From the NCBI GenBank assembly GCA_958442925.1, contig CAUCIO010000075.1, positions 1-10,361 on the forward strand: a stretch of DNA of 10,361 nucleotides, in the 5' to 3' direction. The notes beneath the pieces are model-generated. The model saw nothing but the letters and a program-made list of their open reading frames with translations. It had not been told where the DNA came from and did no database searches. The stretch is from an uncultured Clostridium sp. GTDB taxonomy: Bacteria; Bacillota; Clostridia; Lachnospirales; Lachnospiraceae. Positions within the stretch are counted from its first letter, which is position 1. Every line of letters starts with the position of its first letter. This document shows, in pieces, positions 5,392 through 10,361 of the stretch. The translations under genes and the position numbers were made by a program.

Positions 5392-6660
5392 CTATTTCAC
5401 ATTCTGGAACAAATCACAGAAATCAAAGGTAGCAAAATAATCCTTCGGAGTCTCTGCTCTCCTGATTAATTCCACTGTCTTATCTTCTTTTAAGAGAAGC
5501 TCTGCGGAACGCAGCTTTCCATTATAATTGTATCCCATAGAGAATCCGTGGGCTCCCGTATCGTGGATGACCAGCAGATCTCCCATGTCGATCTTTGGAA
5601 GCATCCTGTCAATGGCAAACTTGTCATTATTTTCGCAGAGAGAGCCTGCAATATCGTATTTATGGTCGCAGGGCGCGTCTTCCTTTCCCATCACCGTAAT
5701 GTGGTGGTATGCGCCGTACAGAGCGGGACGCATCAGATTCACCGCGCAGGCGTCCACTCCAATATACTCTTTATGGGTGTGCTTTTCGTGGATAGCTGTT
5801 GTCACCAGGCAGCCATAAGGTCCCAGCATAAAACGGCCAAGCTCTGTATACAGAGCTACATCTCCCATGCCGGCAGGGACAAGGATCTCCTCATATACTT
5901 TTCTTACGCCTTCTCCGATTACAAAAATATCATTCGGCTCCTGATCCGGACGGTACGGAATACCGATTCCTCCAGAGAGATTGATAAACGCAATTTCAAC
6001 CCCTATCTCTTCCTTTAAGCGGACAGCCAGTTCAAACAGCACCCTGGCAAGCATCGGATAATACTCATTCGTCACTGTGTTGCTGGCTAAGAATGCATGG
6101 ATTCCAAAGCGCTTCGCTCCCTTTTCCTTTAAAATCCTGAATGCCTCAAACATCTGCTCTGTGGTCATGCCATACTTGGCATCGCCCGGATTATCCATAA
6201 TATCATTGCTGATTTTAAACAGTCCGCCTGGATTGTAGCGGCAACTGATGGTCTCTGGAATATGTCCTATCGCTTTCTCAAGAAACTCAATATGGGTAAT
6301 ATCATCCAGGTTGATCACCGCTCCCAGACGGTCTGCCATCTGGAACTCCTCTGCCGGCGTATCATTGGAGGAAAACATAATCTTCTTTCCCTCATAACCC
6401 ATAGCCTCTGCCAGCATCAGCTCTGTCATGGAAGCGCAGTCCACGCCACAGTCTAATTTCTTTAAAATATCAATAATAAAAGGATTCGGCGTAGCCTTCA
6501 CTGCAAAATACTCCCGAAAACCCTTATTCCAGGAAAACGCTCTCTTTAAGCGTTCTGCATTTTCCCGGATCCCCTTCTCATCATACAGATGAAACGGCGT
6601 CTTGTATTCCTTCGTGATTTCCTTCAGCTGTTCCAGTGTTACAAACGGTTTCTTTTCCAT
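5392..6660 (-). CDS. lysA: Diaminopimelate decarboxylase, divergent clostridial subtype
   Basis: A cytoplasmic PLP enzyme that should decarboxylate meso-diaminopimelate to L-lysine, the last step of lysine synthesis, and so draw on the pool used for peptidoglycan. At 422 residues it has the alanine-racemase-like barrel followed by the beta domain of group IV decarboxylases. The PLP lysine is K55 in EYFAVKATPNP. The glycine-rich phosphate site is NLSGGIGIPY (about 226-235). The second-domain motifs are TELGRF (usually EPGR), VDACAVNLMRPALYGAYHH, SLCENNDKFA (usually CESGD) and GAHGFSMGYNYN (usually GAYGFSMSSNYN). The HIGSQ motif is replaced by HAFLASN. These shifts fit a divergent LysA group; a related decarboxylase with another amino acid substrate is the main alternative. 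The ATG has CAGGAG seven to eight bases upstream. It lies 32 bases after pyk and is the last gene of the operon. Confidence 0.85.
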   Translation of the reverse strand: MEKKPFVTLEQLKEITKEYKTPFHLYDEKGIRENAERLKRAFSWNKGFREYFAVKATPNPFIIDILKKLDCGVDCASMTELMLAEAMGYEGKKIMFSSNDTPAEEFQMADRLGAVINLDDITHIEFLEKAIGHIPETISCRYNPGGLFKISNDIMDNPGDAKYGMTTEQMFEAFRILKEKGAKRFGIHAFLASNTVTNEYYPMLARVLFELAVRLKEEIGVEIAFINLSGGIGIPYRPDQEPNDIFVIGEGVRKVYEEILVPAGMGDVALYTELGRFMLGPYGCLVTTAIHEKHTHKEYIGVDACAVNLMRPALYGAYHHITVMGKEDAPCDHKYDIAGSLCENNDKFAIDRMLPKIDMGDLLVIHDTGAHGFSMGYNYNGKLRSAELLLKEDKTVELIRRAETPKDYFATFDFCDLFQNVK

Positions 6661-6692
6661 AGTTTTTCTCCTGTTTTCCCCTCTTTTATCTG

Positions 6693-8129
6693 TTAATCCA
6701 CCTCAACCACACGCATAATATTCGTGTGGGCTGCCGGTGAATGACGGCTTGCATAGGTCACAACACCTGCTGTGGCAACCACTACATCTCCTGATTTTAC
6801 AATACCTTTTTCCTTTAAAAGTTCAATGGATGAATAGACTAAAACGTCTGTGGAATCTGCGCGTCTTGCATGAAACGGCTTTACCCCCCAGTAAAGCTGC
6901 ATCTGCCGTACAGTCGTCATACTGGGAGAAAGTCCTACAATGGCTGCGCTGGGACGCCACTTAGACAGCATCCTGGCAGTAAAGCCACTGACAGACGGCG
7001 CTACAATGGCTGCTGCTCCCAGATCATGGGCTGTGGCCACAGAAGCATAGCAGACTGCATTGGAAATATTTTTCTGATTTTCCTGGCTTACCCTTCTCTG
7101 GCGGTAGGAGGAATAATCCAGATATTTCTCTGAATCCTCCACAATCTGAGCCATCATCTTCACAGCCTCTACTGGATAGCGGCCCATAGCTGTCTCTCCG
7201 GAGAGCATCACTGCATCGGTTCCGTCATAAACGGCATTAGCTACGTCGGTTACCTCAGCGCGGGTTGGTCTTGGATTGCGGATCATGGAATCCAGCATCT
7301 GGGTAGCTGTAATAACCGGCTTACATGCCTTGTTGCATTTTTTGATAATCATTTTCTGGATGTGGGGAACCTTCTCCGCCGGAATCTCCACACCCATGTC
7401 TCCGCGGGCCACCATAATGCCGTCGCATTCTTCCAGAATGGAGTCGAGGTTTTCAATTCCCTCTGCGTTTTCAATCTTGGCAATTACCAGCATCCTGGAA
7501 CCATTCTCCTCCAGGATTTCCTTAATTTCACGGATCGCCTCTGCATTCCGCACAAAAGAGGCTGCAATATAGTCAAAGCCTGCCTGGATTCCAAACAGGA
7601 TATCCTCTTTATCCTTGTCAGTCAGAGCCGGCAGCTTAATGCTCACATTCGGTACATTGACACCCTTTTTTTCACCCAGCTCTCCGCCGTTTTTTACCCG
7701 GCAGATAATATCATTTCCCTGTACTTTCTCCACATCCAGCTCAATCAGGCCGTCGTCAATGAGAATCTTATTTCCCGGCTTTACATCGGCAGGAAGACCT
7801 GGGTAATTGATAAATCCCCTCTTATCATCGCCTGTGATCTCTTCCGTAGTCAGCGTATAAATATCTCCCTCTTTCAGGGTGATCTTCTTTCCTTCCTTTA
7901 AGCTTCCTGTCCGAATCTCCGGCCCCTTTGTATCAAGAAGAGCTGCAATGGGAAGTCCCAGTTCCTCTCTCACGCTTTCCAGAATCTTAAACCGCCCCAT
8001 GTGCTCCTCGTAATCCCCGTGAGAGAAATTAAAGCGGGCCACGTCCATGCCGTTTAAAGCCAGCTGTTTCATCAGCTCTCTGTCATTGGTATTCGGCCCC
8101 ATTGTACAGATAATTTTCGTTTTCTTCAT
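6693..8129 (-). CDS. pyk: Pyruvate kinase
   Basis: The final glycolytic enzyme: it transfers phosphate from phosphoenolpyruvate to ADP, giving ATP and pyruvate. The 478 residues match the single-unit bacterial enzyme, without the extra PEP-utiliser domain of Bacillus Pyk. In order: KTKIICTMGPNT with substrate-binding R32, N34, S36 and H37 (ARFNFSHG); LDTKGPEIRTG opening the B domain; IAKIENAEG with K218 and the metal ligand E220; MVARGDMGVEIP with D244; ITATQMLDSMI; and a C-terminal allosteric domain ending in the usual HTNIMRVVEV. Glu in KGPEIR is the form associated with K+ dependence. Start choice: the ATG at 8129 has AGGAGG ten bases upstream and gives the normal MKKTKI start; an in-frame ATG at 8180 would add 17 unrelated residues and has no good site. 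It is 88 bases downstream of the rhomboid-like gene and 32 upstream of lysA, so probably cotranscribed. Confidence 0.97.
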   Translation of the reverse strand: MKKTKIICTMGPNTNDRELMKQLALNGMDVARFNFSHGDYEEHMGRFKILESVREELGLPIAALLDTKGPEIRTGSLKEGKKITLKEGDIYTLTTEEITGDDKRGFINYPGLPADVKPGNKILIDDGLIELDVEKVQGNDIICRVKNGGELGEKKGVNVPNVSIKLPALTDKDKEDILFGIQAGFDYIAASFVRNAEAIREIKEILEENGSRMLVIAKIENAEGIENLDSILEECDGIMVARGDMGVEIPAEKVPHIQKMIIKKCNKACKPVITATQMLDSMIRNPRPTRAEVTDVANAVYDGTDAVMLSGETAMGRYPVEAVKMMAQIVEDSEKYLDYSSYRQRRVSQENQKNISNAVCYASVATAHDLGAAAIVAPSVSGFTARMLSKWRPSAAIVGLSPSMTTVRQMQLYWGVKPFHARRADSTDVLVYSSIELLKEKGIVKSGDVVVATAGVVTYASRHSPAAHTNIMRVVEVD

Positions 8130-8151
8130 CTTGTTAATTCCTCCTGTATAC

Positions 8152-8173
8152 AGCCGGATCCCCATTTCCGGCT
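8152..8173. other. Stem-loop in the leader just upstream of pyk
   Basis: AGCCGGA (8152-8158) and TCCGGCT (8167-8173) form a perfect 7-bp stem with an 8-base loop. On the minus (coding) strand it ends about 10 bases before the pyk ribosome-binding site and is not followed by U residues, so it is not a terminator there. It could mark an RNA-processing point between the rhomboid-like gene and pyk. Confidence 0.45.
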
Positions 8174-8217
8174 TTTTCAACTGGTTTCCCCCGTTTTCCG
8201 TCCCCTTTGCAAAACGC

Positions 8218-9054
8218 CTATTCCAAATCTTCCTTTGTCACATGCTTATGGGTATACAGGTGATCCATACAGTATTCCAGGTTTCCCTCACACTTGGAAC
8301 AATAGCGGAACTCCAGATTTGGATCGTCCTTCTCGGTTCTTCCGCAGACAGCGCACTTGTGGTGGGTCAGCTTAATTTTCTCCGCCTGCGCTGTCTTCAT
8401 GTCAGATTTAAACTTCTGTTTTCTCTTAATCTCCTTTGGGTTAATTTTGTTGTAATTTCTCGTCATCAGGAAGAAAATTACAAAATTCAGCATAGCCAGA
8501 CCCACACAGATTCTGGCAATCAGGCCGCCAAACAGGAATTCATATAAGAATTCTGCTCCAATGAAGATTCCCAGCCAGTATGCCCGGATAGGCAGCAGCC
8601 CATAGAGATAAAACTGCATCTGCGGAAATGTAGCTGCAAAAGCCAGGAACAGAGAGTTATTCAGATAAAACGGCGTCAAAGGCACCGATACCCCCATTAA
8701 AAAGTAGATCACAAAGGCTGCGATAATGTGGAACAGAATGCCAGAGAAAAAGTACAGGTTAAAGCGGAAGGTTCCCCACACCCTTTCCAGCGTCGTTCCC
8801 AGAGAATAGTACAAAAACATGGCGATCAGGTTAAAAAATATGCCTGCAGACGGCGGGCAGATTAAAAATGTGACAAGCCGCCATACCTGGCCTCTTAAAA
8901 TCGCTGCCGCGTCCAGACAGAAATACTGATAATACAGCCCTGGAGCCGCCAGATCAATGACAATTCCTGCTCCATACATCAGAATAATGTAATACATCAG
9001 GTTTGGAATCGCGTATTTTCCAAATTTCCTTTCCAGTTTTCTTAAAAATTTCAT
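8218..9054 (-). CDS. Rhomboid-like membrane protein without a catalytic serine, Cys/His-rich tail
   Basis: An integral membrane protein of 278 residues with about six hydrophobic segments (residues about 15-37, 56-87, 98-121, 131-150, 157-176, 178-197). GQVWRLVTFLICP (55-67) and the LGTTLERVWGTFRFNLYFFSG stretch are characteristic of the rhomboid/derlin superfamily. The protease GxSG motif is missing; the corresponding region reads YLNNSLFLAFAATFP, and no TM6 catalytic His is visible, so it is probably an inactive relative acting by binding membrane proteins. After a very basic linker (about 199-228) comes a cytoplasmic Cys/His cluster: C234, C237, C252, C255 and C262 with H266, H269 and H271, probably a zinc-binding ribbon. 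Start choice: the ATG at 9054 has CAGGA six bases upstream; the ATG at 9084 is only about 10 bases from the predicted transcript start and lacks a site. It is first in the operon with pyk and lysA. Partner and function are unknown. Confidence 0.82.
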   Translation of the reverse strand: MKFLRKLERKFGKYAIPNLMYYIILMYGAGIVIDLAAPGLYYQYFCLDAAAILRGQVWRLVTFLICPPSAGIFFNLIAMFLYYSLGTTLERVWGTFRFNLYFFSGILFHIIAAFVIYFLMGVSVPLTPFYLNNSLFLAFAATFPQMQFYLYGLLPIRAYWLGIFIGAEFLYEFLFGGLIARICVGLAMLNFVIFFLMTRNYNKINPKEIKRKQKFKSDMKTAQAEKIKLTHHKCAVCGRTEKDDPNLEFRYCSKCEGNLEYCMDHLYTHKHVTKEDLE

Positions 9055-9100
9055 CTCATTTCCTGCTCTCTCTTTATTATTCATTGCTCGTTAATTCATT

Positions 9101-9129
9101 ATTATAAATTTAGCCGATGTCTTTGTCAA
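9101..9129 (-). promoter_or_regulatory. Perfect-consensus sigma-A promoter for the rhomboid-like/pyk/lysA operon
   Basis: On the minus strand TTGACA (9124-9129) and TATAAT (9101-9106) are exact consensus and exactly 17 bp apart. Transcription should start near 9094. I see no other strong promoter before pyk or lysA, so this one probably drives all three genes at a high level. Confidence 0.9.
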
Positions 9130-9211
9130 ATGAATTGTAACCTTGTTCTTTCTTCGTGTATTTTTAATGATTTTCGACATTTTTTTACAGGATTTTAACG
9201 CACCTGATCAA

Positions 9212-9240
9212 TTGTATTCTTTCCTATTCTATGTTACACT
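9212..9240 (+). promoter_or_regulatory. Possible promoter of the activase gene (extended -10)
   Basis: TGTTACACT (9232-9240) fits an extended -10 (TG-n-TACACT). TTGTAT at 9212-9217, 17 bp upstream, is a weak -35. It is divergent from the operon promoter, which lies about 85 bases to the left. Confidence 0.4.
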
Positions 9241-9263
9241 ATGGCCGAATAAACCTGTAGTAC

Positions 9264-9300
9264 AAAGGAGGGACGGGGATTTGCCCCGGTTTGATATATG
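9264..9300 (+). promoter_or_regulatory. Split ribosome-binding site: Shine-Dalgarno, hairpin, then ATG
   Basis: AAAGGAGGG (9264-9272) is a strong Shine-Dalgarno but lies 25 bases before the ATG (9298). Between them CGGGG (9274-9278) and CCCCG (9284-9288) form a 5-bp hairpin with loop ATTTG. Folding it shortens the effective distance to about 10 bases. An in-frame TGA at 9292-9294 excludes any upstream start. Confidence 0.6.
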
Positions 9301-10361
9301 AAATCCTGTAAGAGACTGGGAATCGACATCGGTTCCACAACCGTAAAAGTTGCAGTTATTGACGACAGCGGCAGCATTCTGTTCGCTGACTACGAACGCC
9401 ACTTTGCCAATATCCAGGAGACGCTGGCCCTGCTCCTTGAGCGGGCTGTAAAGGCTCTGGGGGAAATGGAGCTTTATCCTGTGATCACTGGCTCCGGCGG
9501 ACTTACGCTTTCCTCCCACCTGGGGGTTCCGTTTGTTCAGGAGGTCGTAGCAGTCGCGTCCTCCCTTCAGGACTATGCGCCGCAGACCGATGTGGCCATT
9601 GAGCTTGGAGGAGAGGATGCCAAAATTATCTATTTCACTGGAGGAATCGATCAGCGTATGAATGGCATCTGCGCAGGGGGAACCGGTTCCTTTATCGATC
9701 AGATGGCATCTCTGCTTCAGACAGACGCCTCTGGTCTGAATGAATATGCTAAAAATTACAAGGCAATCTATCCCATCGCCGCACGCTGCGGTGTATTTGC
9801 CAAATCAGACATCCAGCCCCTGATTAATGAAGGCGCTACCAGAGAGGATCTGGCTGCCTCCATTTTCCAGGCGGTTGTCAACCAGACCATCAGCGGTCTG
9901 GCCTGCGGAAAGCCAATCCGCGGCAACGTAGCCTTCCTTGGAGGTCCTCTTCACTTCCTGTCTGAGCTTCGGGCCGCCTTCATCCGCACCCTGAATCTGG
10001 GACCGGATCAGATCATCGCTCCGGATCACTCCCACCTGTTTGCAGCCGTAGGCGCAGCCATGAACTCCCGCCAGGAGGTAAAGCTGGACTCCCAGTCCCT
10101 GATCCGCCGCCTGTCTGAGGGAATCCAGATGGACGCTGAGGTAAAGCGTATGGAGCCGCTGTTTGAGAACGAGGAGGCCTACCAGAAATTCCAGGCTCGC
10201 CATGCAAGTCACTGTGTCAGAAAGGGAAGTCTGCGGGATTACAAGGGAAACTGTTTCCTTGGCATAGACGCCGGTTCTACTACCACCAAGGCAGCTCTGG
10301 TAGGAGAGGACGGCACTCTCCTCTATCACTTTTACAGCAATAACAACGGAAGTCCCCTGGC
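9298..10361 (+). CDS. Large BadF/HgdC-type acyl-CoA dehydratase activase (N-terminal part, cut by the right edge)
   Basis: The first 354 residues of an ASKHA-fold ATPase. In HgdC-type proteins ATP hydrolysis drives an electron from a [4Fe-4S] cluster into 2-hydroxyacyl-CoA dehydratases; the large two-domain relatives (about 1,400 residues) are common in Clostridia but their substrates are mostly unknown. Visible in order: phosphate-1 loop GIDIGSTTVK (8-17), phosphate-2 ELGGEDAKI (102-110), NGICAGGTGSF (122-132), ARCGVFAKSD (162-171) and GGPLHFLSEL (215-224). C125 and C164 match the two cluster-ligand cysteines of HgdC. A second ASKHA domain begins at LGIDAGSTTTKAAL (321-334), which marks the long tandem-domain type. 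The start is fixed by a stop codon just upstream. It is divergent from the rhomboid-like/pyk/lysA operon. The rest of the protein and any partner dehydratase lie outside the window. Confidence 0.92.
   Translation, partial: MKSCKRLGIDIGSTTVKVAVIDDSGSILFADYERHFANIQETLALLLERAVKALGEMELYPVITGSGGLTLSSHLGVPFVQEVVAVASSLQDYAPQTDVAIELGGEDAKIIYFTGGIDQRMNGICAGGTGSFIDQMASLLQTDASGLNEYAKNYKAIYPIAARCGVFAKSDIQPLINEGATREDLAASIFQAVVNQTISGLACGKPIRGNVAFLGGPLHFLSELRAAFIRTLNLGPDQIIAPDHSHLFAAVGAAMNSRQEVKLDSQSLIRRLSEGIQMDAEVKRMEPLFENEEAYQKFQARHASHCVRKGSLRDYKGNCFLGIDAGSTTTKAALVGEDGTLLYHFYSNNNGSPL

Noticed and set aside
8130..8180. Upstream in-frame ATG for pyruvate kinase at 8180
   Set aside because: The extra 17 residues are not part of the family, and the extension covers the leader hairpin and the AGGAGG that serves the ATG at 8129.
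9055..9084. Upstream ATG for the rhomboid-like protein at 9084
   Set aside because: It is only about 10 bases from the predicted transcription start and has no ribosome-binding site; the ATG at 9054 is better placed.

Overview
The window looks like chromosomal DNA from a spore-forming, anaerobic Firmicute of the Clostridia, most likely Lachnospiraceae-like. This is inferred from the gene mix (a class I DAHP synthase, a clostridial-type LysA, a large BadF/HgdC-type acyl-CoA dehydratase activase, a BclA-like collagen protein), strong AGGAGG ribosome-binding sites, sigma-A promoters with 17-bp spacers and moderate GC content. No database search was possible, so the taxon is an inference. I see no transposase, integrase, CRISPR array, tRNA or rRNA.

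Layout, left to right. Positions 1-975 (minus) hold the first 325 codons of a MATE-family efflux transporter, with a clear promoter (TTGACA, 17 bp, TATAAA) whose spacer contains a small palindrome. Positions 976-1678 have no convincing gene but are rich in structure: an intrinsic terminator with no recognisable gene in front of it, an 8-bp perfect hairpin, a 28-bp perfect A/T palindrome and a 7-bp inverted repeat, followed by the aroF promoter. aroF (1679-2707, plus) encodes the first enzyme of aromatic amino acid synthesis and ends in its own terminator.

Positions 2708-3053 carry four copies of a TATAGGAAA-like motif (two direct, two inverted) just upstream of a good promoter for an unrecognised winged-helix DNA-binding protein (3054-3890). 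Directly after it comes a 20-residue hydrophobic peptide with a near-ideal ribosome-binding site (3911-3973), and then a BclA-like collagen/exosporium protein (4066-5124). A long terminator hairpin at 5154-5196 separates this plus-strand group from the minus-strand group to its right.

Positions 5392-9054 (minus) look like one operon read right to left from a perfect-consensus promoter (TTGACA, 17 bp, TATAAT): a rhomboid-like membrane protein with no catalytic serine and a Cys/His-rich tail, then pyruvate kinase (pyk), then a diaminopimelate decarboxylase (lysA). Divergent from it, 9298-10361 (plus) begins a large two-domain acyl-CoA dehydratase activase-type ATPase that runs off the right edge; its Shine-Dalgarno is separated from the ATG by a small hairpin.

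Functionally, aroF, pyk and lysA belong to central carbon and amino acid metabolism: pyruvate kinase consumes PEP, which AroF also uses, and LysA makes lysine. The collagen-like protein points to the spore surface. I do not find a convincing, fully new multi-gene system. The most unusual parts are the winged-helix protein, micropeptide and collagen cluster with its upstream motif array, the orphan terminator region at 1090-1410, and the pseudo-rhomboid at the head of the pyk-lysA operon.
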